Shown here piece after piece: positions 1 through 7,947 of a stretch of DNA of 64,000 nt. The DNA is taken from assembly GCF_021462265.1 (NCBI RefSeq), contig NZ_JAJONF010000013.1:62001-126000 (forward strand). The letters run 5' to 3'. Under the pieces are notes generated by a model. That model made no database searches. It was not told the origin of the DNA and saw only the letters and a program-made list of their open reading frames with translations. Source of the DNA: Streptomyces shenzhenensis (GTDB lineage Bacteria; Actinomycetota; Actinomycetes; Streptomycetales; Streptomycetaceae). The translations under genes were made by a program, and so were the position numbers. How positions within the stretch are numbered: position 1 is the stretch's first letter; the number at the start of each line of letters is the position of its first letter.

Positions 1-738
1 CAGGTCGATGTACTGCTTCACCGCGGCGACGACGTTGTCGTTGGTGAAGTCCGGCTTGCCGTCGGAGGTGAAGAAGTCGGCGCCGTGCTGCTTGGCGAAG
101 ACGAAGACGTGGTGGATGTTCTCCGAGACGTTGCCGCCCTCGGCGCCCAGCACCGAATTGCCCTTCGCCGATATCTTCTTGCCGTCGGCGATCAGCTCGT
201 CCCAGGTGGCGGGCGGCTGGGAGATGCCGGCGTCGGCGAAGATCTTCTTGTTGTAGTAGAGCGCGTACGCCATCGAGTACAGCGGTACGGCCGCCGGGTC
301 CTTGCCCGTGGCGCCGGTGGAGCCGAGCGCGGAGTCGACGAACCGGTCCTTGCCGCCGATCTTGGCGAAGTTCTTGGCGTCCCAGGGCAGCAGCGCGCCG
401 GTCGCCTGCAGCGAGGCGCTCCAGGTGTTGCCGATGTTCAGCACGTCGGGGCCCTGGCCCGAGGTGGTCGCGGTCAGGATCCGGTTGAGCAGGTCCGACC
501 AGGGCACGACCTCGAGCTTGACCTTGATGCCGGTCTGCTTCTGGAACTTGTCGAGCTCCGGCTGGAGCACCTTCTTGTCGGCCTCGATGCTGGCACCCTG
601 GTTGGAGGCCCAGTAGGTCAGCGTCTTCGGGGAGTCGTTGGACCCGCCGCCGGTGGACGAACCGCCACCGCAGGCCGTGGCCGCGAGGGCGAGAGACATG
701 GTGACGGCGCCTACGGCCGCGGCTCGGATGCTGCGCAT
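1..738 (-). CDS. Sugar ABC transporter substrate-binding lipoprotein (3' end outside window)
   Basis: The product captures an extracellular solute, most likely a sugar or oligosaccharide, for an ABC importer. The N-terminus starts MRSIRAAAVGAVTMSLALAA and runs into a lipobox ending in Cys at about residue 23 (LAATAC), followed by a Gly/Ser linker, so it is a membrane-anchored lipoprotein. The next segment (LTYWASN, then a PWSDLLNRIL..GPDVLNIGNTW stretch) and the later PLYSMAYALYYNKKIF segment are typical of the family 1 sugar-binding proteins. About 246 residues are visible; the family is usually 420-450 aa, so the rest and any permease genes lie left of base 1. A palindromic candidate operator lies about 115 bp upstream. 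The substrate cannot be read from the sequence. Confidence 0.85.
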   Translation of the reverse strand, partial: MRSIRAAAVGAVTMSLALAATACGGGSSTGGGSNDSPKTLTYWASNQGASIEADKKVLQPELDKFQKQTGIKVKLEVVPWSDLLNRILTATTSGQGPDVLNIGNTWSASLQATGALLPWDAKNFAKIGGKDRFVDSALGSTGATGKDPAAVPLYSMAYALYYNKKIFADAGISQPPATWDELIADGKKISAKGNSVLGAEGGNVSENIHHVFVFAKQHGADFFTSDGKPDFTNDNVVAAVKQYIDL

Positions 739-851
739 GGCTCCTGCTGTGCCTTTCCGGGAGTCGAGAACCCCGAGAGGGCTTCGCGAAGGCCGCCGCC
801 CGCGAGTACGGACGCCTGGGCCGACGTTCGGCTTCCGAAGCCCCTCATGGC

Positions 852-873
852 TTAATTTAGGACGTGAGTTAAT
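852..873. promoter_or_regulatory. Imperfect TTAA-N13-TTAA inverted repeat, candidate sugar-repressor operator
   Basis: The AT-rich arms TTAATTTAG and (reverse) TTAACTCAC stand out in a GC-rich background, upstream of the sugar-binding lipoprotein gene. Between this site and the start codon there is also a perfect 10-bp palindrome, CTTCGCGAAG, at 782-791. Sugar ABC operons of Streptomyces are commonly controlled by LacI- or ROK-type repressors; AT-rich TTAA-bounded sites suggest the ROK type, which is inference. Confidence 0.4.
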
Positions 874-1121
874 CCCCCGGAGGGTGGCTCGTCAAGGGAT
901 CCGGCACGGGTGTCCACGCAGGCGGGCAAGGGAGCGGCCGGCGACGGAGCGGCGCTACGCCCACGCCCGACGGCGTGACCTGGGCCGAAGCCGGACGCCC
1001 TGCGCGGCGAGCGGCCGGCCGCCGTTCGACAACGGTTGTGTTTCGACGGGCGAATGCTGGTGGCCGAAGGACGGGCGGGGGTGGAGCCGGATACGGCGGT
1101 GGGGACCGGTTACGGCGATGG

Positions 1122-1411
1122 GGGCCGGGGTCGGCACGAGGGCCGGGGACGGCAACGCACGCCAGGCACGCCACGAGGACCGGGCACAGCGACAGACGCC
1201 CGACACGCCACAACGACCAGGAACAGCGACAGACGCCCGACACGCCACGAGGACCCGGCACAGCGACAGACGCCCGACACGCCACGAGGACCCGGCACAG
1301 CGACGCACGCCCGACACGCCACAACGACCAGGAACAGCACCGAACGCCCGACACGCCACAACCATCGGGCACAGCGACGCACGCCCGGCACGGCACGAGG
1401 GCCGGGGAGGT
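1122..1411. repeat. 37-bp head-to-tail tandem repeat, about seven copies
   Basis: Units of exactly 37 bp begin at 1159, 1196, 1233, 1270, 1307, 1344 and 1381 (last one partial); a decayed unit precedes 1159. Most units begin acgcccgacacgccac and end cagcgacag or cagcgacgc. The middle alternates between two variants, 'aacgaccaggaa' and 'gaggacccggca'. Because 37 is not a multiple of three, the open frames crossing the array are accidents of base composition. The last unit runs into the terminator arm of the EF-G-like gene. Confidence 0.9.
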
Positions 1412-1423
1412 TGTCCCCGGCCC
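1399..1423 (-). terminator. Hairpin terminator of the EF-G-like gene
   Basis: A perfect 10-bp stem (GGGCCGGGGA at 1399-1408 and its complement at 1414-1423) with a 5-nt loop sits 15 bp beyond the stop codon of the EF-G-like gene. There is no U-tract, as usual in actinobacteria. Confidence 0.6.
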
Positions 1424-1438
1424 TTGCTCCTGCCCGTG

Positions 1439-3529
1439 TCAGTGGGCGGGTGCCGTGGCCGGTGTCGGGGCGTGGCCGGAGGGGCGGCTGGTGAAGGTGC
1501 CGCGGCCCTGGGTGCGGCCGCGCAGCCGGGTGGCGTAGCCGAACAGTTCGGCCAGCGGCACGGTGGCGGTGAGCACCGCCGTGTCGCCCCGGGTCACGGA
1601 ACCGGTGACCCGGCCGCGCCGGGCGGCCAGGTCGCCGAGCACGCCCCCCACCGCGTCCTCGGGCACGGTCACCGTGACCTCGGCGACCGGCTCCAGGAGC
1701 GTCATCGCACAGGCCCGCAGGGCCTCCCGGAGGCCGAGCCGGCCCGCCGTACGGAACGCCGTGTCGGAGGAGTCCTTCACATGCGTCGAGCCGTCGGTCA
1801 GGGTGACCCGCAGCCCGGTGACCGGATGCCCGCCGAGGGGGCCCTCGGCGAGGGCGTCCCGGCAGCCGGCCTCGACCGCCCGGACGTACTCCTGCGGCAC
1901 CCTGCCGCCGACGACCGCCGACCGGAACGCGAAACCGTCCTCGTGTCCGAGGGGTTCGACGTCCAGGACGACGTGCGCGAACTGCCCCGCGCCGCCGGTC
2001 TGGTGGACGTGCCGGTGGACGAAGCCGGTCACCCCGCGGGCCACGGTCTCCCTGAGGGCGACCCGTGGCCGCCCCACCGTGACCTCGGGGCCGCCGTCCC
2101 GCCGGATCTTCTCCACCGCGACCTCCAGGTGCAGTTCACCCATCCCGGACAGCACGGTCTGGCCGGTCTCGGCATCGGTGCGGACCACCAGCGAGGGGTC
2201 CTCCTCGGCCAGCCGGGCCAGCGCCTGCGCCAGCCGGCCGGTGTCGGTACGGCGGCGGGCCTCGATCGCGACCGAGACCACCGGCTCGGCGGCGACCGGC
2301 GGCTCCAGGAGCAACGGGGCGTCCGGAGCGCACAGCGTGGCGCCGGGACGGGCCGACTTCAGCCCGCCGACGGCGACGATGTCACCGGCCACCGCCCGGT
2401 CGAGGGGCTGGTGCCGGCCGGCCATGACACGGAGGATGCGCGCCACGCGTTCGGTACGGCGCGTCGCCGGGTCCCACACGGTGTCTCCCTTCTCGATCGT
2501 GCCCGAGTAGACCCGGACGTGGGTGAGGCGGCCGGTGGCGGTCGCGGTCACCTTGAACGCGAGCGCCGCGAGCGGCCCCTCGGGGTCGGCCGATCGCCAC
2601 TGCTCCGCGCCCTGATGGGTACCGCGCACGGCGGGGACGTCGAGCGGTGAGGGCAGATACGCGACGGCCGCGTCCAGGAGCGGTTCGACGCCCCGGTTCC
2701 GGTAGGCGGAGCCGCACAGGACGACGACACCTTCGCCGGTCAGGGTGAGATCGCGCAGGGCACCGGCCAGGGTCGCGGAGGACAGCCGGCCGGGCGGCGC
2801 GCAGAACTCCTCCAGCGCGGCCGGGTGCAGCGCGGCCACCGCCTCCTCCAGCGCGTGCCGCCGGCGCTCCGCCTCGGCGCGCAGCTCCTCGGGCACCGGG
2901 CCGGCCACCGGTGCGGCCGCCGGTCCGGTCATCGCCGTACCGCCGGCGTCGGCCCAGACCAGCGCGCGCATGCGCACGAGATCGACGACGCCGGTGAAAC
3001 CGTCCTCCGTGCCGATGGGCAGCTGGACGACGAGCGGGGCCGGGTGCAGACGGTCGCGGATCGACTCGACGGCTCTGTCGAGGTCGGCGCCCGCGCGGTC
3101 CAGCTTGTTGACGAAGGCGATCCTGGGGACGCCGTGCCGGTCGGCCTGCCGCCACACCGACTCGCTCTGCGGTTCGACGCCGGCGACCGCGTCGAACACG
3201 GCGATCGCGCCGTCGAGGACGCGCAGGGAGCGTTCGACCTCGTCGGCGAAGTCGACGTGGCCCGGGGTGTCGATGAGGTTGACACGGTGGCCGTGCCAGG
3301 CGCAGCTGACGGCCGCGGCGAAGATGGTGATGCCGCGGTCGCGTTCCTGGGGATCGAAATCGGTGACGGTGGTGCCGTCGTGGACCTCGCCGCGTTTGTG
3401 GATGGTGCCGGTGGCGAAGAGGATGCGTTCGGTGACGGTGGTCTTTCCGGCGTCGACGTGGGCGAGGATGCCCAGGTTGCGAACGGCGGCAAGCGGAATG
3501 ACGGAGTTCGGGTGGAGTTCGGTGCGCAT
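1439..3529 (-). CDS. Elongation factor G-like GTPase (paralogue)
   Basis: A 696-aa translational GTPase of EF-G length. Visible motifs are the P-loop AHVDAGKTT (residues ~22-30), the switch region RGITIF, DTPGH and NKLD, followed by the EF-G domains II-V. The C-terminus resembles EF-G (GRTQGRGTFT) but ends in a Pro/Ala-rich tail. The start at 3529 is chosen because GAAAGG lies about 8 nt upstream; an upstream ATG at 3553 is possible. The gene is not next to rpsL, rpsG or tuf, so it is probably a second, non-housekeeping EF-G. It could act in ribosome recycling or be a ribosomal-protection relative (tetracycline or fusidane resistance); the sequence alone does not decide. A hairpin terminator follows directly. 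Confidence 0.85.
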   Translation of the reverse strand: MRTELHPNSVIPLAAVRNLGILAHVDAGKTTVTERILFATGTIHKRGEVHDGTTVTDFDPQERDRGITIFAAAVSCAWHGHRVNLIDTPGHVDFADEVERSLRVLDGAIAVFDAVAGVEPQSESVWRQADRHGVPRIAFVNKLDRAGADLDRAVESIRDRLHPAPLVVQLPIGTEDGFTGVVDLVRMRALVWADAGGTAMTGPAAAPVAGPVPEELRAEAERRRHALEEAVAALHPAALEEFCAPPGRLSSATLAGALRDLTLTGEGVVVLCGSAYRNRGVEPLLDAAVAYLPSPLDVPAVRGTHQGAEQWRSADPEGPLAALAFKVTATATGRLTHVRVYSGTIEKGDTVWDPATRRTERVARILRVMAGRHQPLDRAVAGDIVAVGGLKSARPGATLCAPDAPLLLEPPVAAEPVVSVAIEARRRTDTGRLAQALARLAEEDPSLVVRTDAETGQTVLSGMGELHLEVAVEKIRRDGGPEVTVGRPRVALRETVARGVTGFVHRHVHQTGGAGQFAHVVLDVEPLGHEDGFAFRSAVVGGRVPQEYVRAVEAGCRDALAEGPLGGHPVTGLRVTLTDGSTHVKDSSDTAFRTAGRLGLREALRACAMTLLEPVAEVTVTVPEDAVGGVLGDLAARRGRVTGSVTRGDTAVLTATVPLAELFGYATRLRGRTQGRGTFTSRPSGHAPTPATAPAH

Positions 3530-4561
3530 GGCCCGATGCCTTTCGAATGACATTCCCGGAACGGCTCCGGAGGGGCAGCGCAATTTCCCGTGCGGCGAAG
3601 TTCACCGGCCATGGCTGACGGCACGTCAATATCTGTACGTATGCCGGTGGTTGAAGATCCGGTCGCGCGTCACGGAGTCCGGTGCCGGCCGCGCAGCGGG
3701 CACCGGGGGGACGGGGACACGAGGATCACCTCGTAGCGGGAACGGGGAGAGGCGACGGCGGTGCGGTCCCGCATGGCCCTCTCCCCTCGTTCGTCCGGAC
3801 TTGTCATGGAATTGCACCTGGACCGCGTTCCGCGGCTACGGTGGGTGATATGCGGTGAGTGTAGGCAGGGGGTGCGGGGCGCGGCACCCGGTTTTCGACC
3901 GCCCGCCCCGGTCCGGCACTTCGGCGGATGCCTGGACGGCGCGGAGACTCGGCGGCCAGGCGGCAGACCCGCCACGGGGACCGGGCGCCCGGAGGGTGAC
4001 CTGCGGGGCTCTTTTGGGAAATGCCGGTTCGTTCCCTTTTCTCCACTCATCGGGGAATGCGGGGACTCGTTGTCCCGGCATTTTCCGGACATTCATCTGG
4101 CCGGCAGTGATAACTCCGCGCACCGAGAAGGCGCTTTCCGGAACGGCGGACGGGGGCGGACCAGGTCCACCCACAGAGACCGCCGCAACTCCAGCGAATG
4201 GCCGAAAAACACGCTTTACGGCTGCCACACGGACATCGGGACGCCGATCTCCCGCACCGGCACCGCCGGACCCGGAAAGGACGTCCGGAACGCCCCGGAT
4301 GCACATCGTCCCGGGTGACGCACGGAACGAGCCGTCCGGTATCACCGAGGCAGGAGTTGATGTGGAACATGTGTGGACATCCGGTGAAGTGCTGCTCGTG
4401 GCTGAGAAATTGGGATCCCGCCTCGGGTTCCGGCGGGGCGCGCAATGGCCGGGAAGTGGTCTGTCCGGGTGGCCGGTGGACGCTCTATCACTGCACGAAC
4501 AGGCCTAATCTGATGCGCGAGCAGGCTGAATGGGCCCGGCAAGCGGACGGATTGGAATCGA
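3530..4561. other. 1-kb region with no secure gene
   Basis: The region separates the EF-G-like gene from the MFS gene. It is patchy in base composition, with moderately AT-rich stretches near 3620-3660 and 4200-4560. On the minus strand, TTGACG (plus-strand 3625-3630) is a possible -35 box for the EF-G-like gene. Only one weak small ORF (3670-3807, listed separately) has any start signal. Nothing else is recognisable. Confidence 0.6.
3670..3807 (-). CDS. Possible 45-aa small ORF
   Basis: The frame begins MTSPDERGERAMRDRTAVAS and ends GRHRTP. An AGGTG lies 7 nt before the ATG, the only support for translation. No domain or family is recognised. It lies between the EF-G-like gene and the MFS gene and could equally be non-coding. 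Confidence 0.2.
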   Translation of the reverse strand: MTSPDERGERAMRDRTAVASPRSRYEVILVSPSPRCPLRGRHRTP

Positions 4562-5797
4562 TTGGACACGGAAAAGACGCGGAGAGCGCCATTCGCCGCA
4601 CTGCGCCCGGGTGCCACGATGCCGGTCGCCGCGCAGGTGCTCATCGCGGGGACGCTCTTCTCCCGTCTCGGTGACACGCTCGCCACCCTGGGCCTGGTGC
4701 TGCACGCGGCGGACCGGGACATCCGCTTCGGGGTGACCGAGGTGATGCTCGCCGAGCTCATCCCGACGGTGCTCGCGGCACCGCTGATCGGTTCCGTGGT
4801 GGACCGGTTCAGTGCGCGTACGGTCTGCCTGTGGGCGCTGCTGGTCCAGGCACTGTCCCTGGGCGCGGCGACCGCGGTCGGCGGGTTCCATGTGCGGGTG
4901 GCCCTGGTCGCGCTGTCGGCGCTGGCCGGAGTGGCCTCGGTGGCCGCGGGGTTCAAGATGCTGCCCGCGGTGGCCGGTGAGCAGCACACGGGCCGGGCGA
5001 ACAGCCTGCTGACGGCCGGCCTGTCCGTCGCGGGGCTGATCGGTCCTCCCCTGGCGGGCTTCCTGAACTCCCTGTGGGGCACCCCCGCGCTCCTCGCCGC
5101 GGACGCCGCCTCCTTCCTGGTGCTCGCGGGCTGCACCGTGCTGGCGGTGCCCAGCACCGTGGACGTGGCGATCGGCCGCCGCCCCGCCACCAGGCTGGCG
5201 GACGGCTACCGGGCGCTGCGCGACGCGCCGGTGGTGGGCACGCTGATGCCCGCGCTGGCGGCGGCGATGGTCGCCACCAGCGTCGAGAACGTGGCGGGCG
5301 TCTACTACCTGCGGGACGTCGTCAACGGCAACGACACCATGTTCGGCCTCTTCCTGGCGACCTGGGCCCTCGGGTCCGTTCCGGGCGCGTTGCTCGCCGG
5401 CCGCGCGGGCTGGTCGGACCGGCACAGCCTGCTCATCATCGGCGGCGTCCTGGGCATCGGCCTGGGGCTGCTGCTCACCGGCCTGATCCCGGTGGCCGCG
5501 GTGATCTTCCCGCTGTTCCTGATCGCGGGTTTCGGCAACGGTGCCTGCAACGTCGGCCTGCGCAACGCGGTGCACGCGCGCGTGCCGGCCGAGGTGCACG
5601 GCAGCGCCTGGGCCTGCTTCCAGGCACTGTCCCGCAGCTGCATCGGCGTCGGCTACCTGCTCGGCACGCCCAACAGCGCGGTCTCCAGCCAGGGGCAGGT
5701 GATCATCTCCGGTGTCATCCCGCTGGCGGCCATGGTGTGGGCGGCCGTGGTGACCCTCCGCCGCGGCCAGTCCACCGTGACCGAGCCCTCCTCCTGA
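4562..5797 (+). CDS. MFS transporter (MFS_3 / EntS-like exporter)
   Basis: A 411-aa polytopic inner-membrane protein with about 12 hydrophobic segments. The first, VLIAGTLFSRLGDTLATLGL, is followed by the loop LIGSVVDRFSAR, which corresponds to the MFS motif A between helices 2 and 3 (family G-x-x-x-D-R-x-x-x-R/K). The first half also has the LLTAGLSVAGLIGPPLAGFL helix typical of the drug or siderophore exporter group (MFS_3). The start is a TTG at 4562; an internal ATG at 4619 is an alternative because neither has a strong ribosome binding site. The gene is monocistronic, with a strong terminator 24 bp after the stop. The substrate is unknown. Confidence 0.8.
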   Translation: MDTEKTRRAPFAALRPGATMPVAAQVLIAGTLFSRLGDTLATLGLVLHAADRDIRFGVTEVMLAELIPTVLAAPLIGSVVDRFSARTVCLWALLVQALSLGAATAVGGFHVRVALVALSALAGVASVAAGFKMLPAVAGEQHTGRANSLLTAGLSVAGLIGPPLAGFLNSLWGTPALLAADAASFLVLAGCTVLAVPSTVDVAIGRRPATRLADGYRALRDAPVVGTLMPALAAAMVATSVENVAGVYYLRDVVNGNDTMFGLFLATWALGSVPGALLAGRAGWSDRHSLLIIGGVLGIGLGLLLTGLIPVAAVIFPLFLIAGFGNGACNVGLRNAVHARVPAEVHGSAWACFQALSRSCIGVGYLLGTPNSAVSSQGQVIISGVIPLAAMVWAAVVTLRRGQSTVTEPSS

Positions 5798-5820
5798 GCC
5801 ACCGGCCGCCTGCTCGGAAA

Positions 5821-5868
5821 GCGGCGGGGGAGCGGGACAGCGGGTCCGCCGTCCCGCTCCCCCGCCGC
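5821..5868 (+). terminator. Strong hairpin terminator of the MFS gene
   Basis: A perfect 18-bp stem (5821-5838 with 5851-5868) with a 12-nt loop begins 24 bp after the stop codon. It isolates the MFS gene from the chitinase promoter region. Confidence 0.85.
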
Positions 5869-6041
5869 TCGTGGCCCTCTTGAGGGCGCCCGGTCGCCGA
5901 CCACCCCGACCGCCCGCCGCGGTCGGCCTCCCCTCGCCCGGGCGGCCCGGCCGGAGCGCCGGACACGCGCGCGCCGTCGGCATCGTGTTCCACGGCGGCA
6001 CTCGGCGACATCCGCGCTCCCGGATCCGAATGACAGTCAGT

Positions 6042-6060
6042 TGGTCTAGTCCTCTTGACG
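6042..6060 (+). promoter_or_regulatory. DasR-like box plus -35 element of the GH18 gene
   Basis: TGGTCTAGTCCT (6042-6053) matches the DasR responsive element core TGGTCTAGACCA at 10 of 12 positions. TTGACG (6055-6060) follows directly as a -35 hexamer. Chitinase promoters of Streptomyces commonly carry such direct-repeat/dre elements over the -35 region, which links this gene to N-acetylglucosamine sensing through DasR. Confidence 0.7.
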
Positions 6061-6078
6061 GAGGGGCCTCGGCGGCGG

Positions 6079-6094
6079 TTTGGTATGTACCAAA
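6079..6094. promoter_or_regulatory. Perfect palindrome TTTGGTA-TG-TACCAAA over the GH18 promoter
   Basis: Seven-base arms separated by TG lie 18 bp after the -35 element, so the palindrome overlaps the expected -10/start region. This position suits a repressor operator. It is not the DasR sequence and the cognate regulator is unknown. Confidence 0.5.
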
Positions 6095-6151
6095 TCCCGG
6101 CCCACCCCCCACCGCCCCGCCCTCGATGGGCATCCCGAAAGGGCCATTGTC

Positions 6152-7858
6152 ATGCACCTGGCAAGATTCGCGGCCTCCGCGTGTGCCCTCGCACTCGCGG
6201 CCACCGGCGTCACCGTCGCGCTGGCCCCGGCCGGCAGCGCCGCGGCGAGCAGCGTCTACTCCGTGGCTCCCTACGTCGACATGTCGAACAGTCAGGAAGG
6301 ACTGCTCGACACCGCCGTCACCGGACACGGTCTGAAGGCCTACACGGCGGCCTTCGTGCTCGGCGAGGGCTGCACCCAGATCTGGGGCGACACGCTCCCC
6401 ATAGGCAACGACTCCTACACCGACCCCGAGATCGCCAGGGCGAAGTCCGAGGGTGCCTCCGTCATCATCTCCTCCGGCGGGGCGAGCGGTGAGCCGCTCG
6501 CCTGGACGTGCTCCACCCAGAGCAGCATCGACGCCGGGTACCAGGCCATCATCGACGACTACGGCGTCACCCAGCTCGACTTCGACGTCGAGGGCGCCGC
6601 CGTCGCCGACACCGCCGCTGCGGCCCGCCAGATGCAGGCGATGAAGGACCTCAAGGCGTCCAACCCGAACCTGCGGTTCTCCATGACCCTGCCGGTGCTG
6701 ACGAGCGGGCTCACGAACGACGGCGTCAACATCCTCAAGGCCGCCAAGAACGCGGGCATCAAGATCGACGTGGTCAACATCATGACCATGGACTACTACG
6801 CGGGCACCGGCACCGAGATGGGGCAGGCCGCCCTCTCCGCGGCCAGGGCCACGCTGGCGCAGATGCAGTCCGTCGACTCGGGCTACACCTACGCCGACCT
6901 CGGCATCACCCCGATGATCGGCAAGAACGACGACGGGTCCACCTTCACGCTCGCGGACGCGCAGACGGTGGAGAGCTTCGCCGCCCAGAACGGTGTCGGA
7001 CGGCTGGCGTTCTGGTCGGCCAACCGGGACCAGCCCTGCAGCGGCAGCGCCAACTCGCTGTCCACGTGCAGTGAGATCAGCCAGAACAGCCTCGCGTTCA
7101 CCGACGCGTTCGTGCCCTACGAGGGCGGCTCCGGCGGCGGCGGAACAACCACCGACTTCTCGCTGTCCCTGTCACCGGGTTCCGCCTCGGCCGCCCAGGG
7201 CGGTTCGACGACCGCGACCGTCGCCACGGCCGTCACCTCCGGCGGCGCCGAGTCCGTCAGCCTCGCGGCCTCCGGAGCCCCCTCGGGCGTCAGCGTCTCC
7301 TTCAGCCCCGCCTCCGTGACGTCCGGCGGCAGTTCCACGCTGACGGCGACGGTCGGCTCGTCCGTCGCCGCGGGCACCTACCCGGTCACCGTCACCGGCA
7401 CCGCGGCCGGCACCAGCCACAGCGCGACCTACACGCTCACGGTCACGTCCTCCGGCGGCGGCGGTGGCGGCGGTGGCGGTTCGCTGACCAACGCGGGCTT
7501 CGAGACCGGCAGTCCGAGCCCCTGGACCTGCACGGGCGGCAGCGCGGTGGTCGCCGGCCCGGTGCACAGCGGCAGCCACAGCCTCCAGGTCACGCCGAGT
7601 TCCAGCAGCACCGGCGAGTGCGACCAGGGCGTCACCCTGGCCGCCAACCACAGCTACACGCTCACCGCCTGGGTGCAGGGCCCGTACGCCTACCTCGGAG
7701 TCAGCGGCGGTGCCACCGCGAGCACCTGGTCGAACAGCGGCACCTGGAACCAGCTCACGGTCAGCTTCACCACCGGCAGCAGCGGATCGGTCACCGTCTA
7801 CGTCCACGGCTGGTACGGCCAGTCCGACGTCTACGCCGACGACTTCACCCTCGGCTGA
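6152..7858 (+). CDS. Secreted GH18 chitinase-like glycosidase with Ig-like and carbohydrate-binding domains
   Basis: A 568-aa secreted enzyme expected to hydrolyse chitin or related beta-1,4-GlcNAc glycans. Residues 1-~32 are a signal peptide. The GH18 domain spans ~35-330 and contains QLDFDVEG at about 141-148, which keeps the D-x-D-x-E catalytic core with the proton-donor Glu. A Gly/Ser linker, an Ig-like domain (~340-435), a poly-Gly linker and a C-terminal beta-sandwich carbohydrate-binding module (~445-568) follow. The start is an ATG at 6152 with AAAGGG upstream; longer frames reading upstream cross the promoter and are not used. The promoter has a DasR-like box, and the gene is convergent with the GH92 gene across a strong bidirectional terminator. 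An endo-beta-N-acetylglucosaminidase activity is an alternative within GH18. Confidence 0.85.
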   Translation: MHLARFAASACALALAATGVTVALAPAGSAAASSVYSVAPYVDMSNSQEGLLDTAVTGHGLKAYTAAFVLGEGCTQIWGDTLPIGNDSYTDPEIARAKSEGASVIISSGGASGEPLAWTCSTQSSIDAGYQAIIDDYGVTQLDFDVEGAAVADTAAAARQMQAMKDLKASNPNLRFSMTLPVLTSGLTNDGVNILKAAKNAGIKIDVVNIMTMDYYAGTGTEMGQAALSAARATLAQMQSVDSGYTYADLGITPMIGKNDDGSTFTLADAQTVESFAAQNGVGRLAFWSANRDQPCSGSANSLSTCSEISQNSLAFTDAFVPYEGGSGGGGTTTDFSLSLSPGSASAAQGGSTTATVATAVTSGGAESVSLAASGAPSGVSVSFSPASVTSGGSSTLTATVGSSVAAGTYPVTVTGTAAGTSHSATYTLTVTSSGGGGGGGGGSLTNAGFETGSPSPWTCTGGSAVVAGPVHSGSHSLQVTPSSSSTGECDQGVTLAANHSYTLTAWVQGPYAYLGVSGGATASTWSNSGTWNQLTVSFTTGSSGSVTVYVHGWYGQSDVYADDFTLG

Positions 7859-7874
7859 CCGCGCAGACCGACGA

Positions 7875-7916
7875 GGGGGCCGGTTCCCCGGGCGCGTGCC
7901 CGGGGAACCGGCCCCC
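7875..7916. terminator. Bidirectional hairpin terminator between convergent glycosidase genes
   Basis: A perfect 19-bp stem (7875-7893 with 7898-7916) with a GCGT loop lies between the GH18 and GH92 stop codons and can terminate transcription from both sides. Confidence 0.9.
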
Positions 7917-7947
7917 TTCTCGTCCGTACCGCCGCGCCCTTGACCGG

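Noticed and set aside
1122..1411. CRISPR array
   Set aside because: The 37-bp units are directly adjacent with no unique spacers and no cas genes are in the window.
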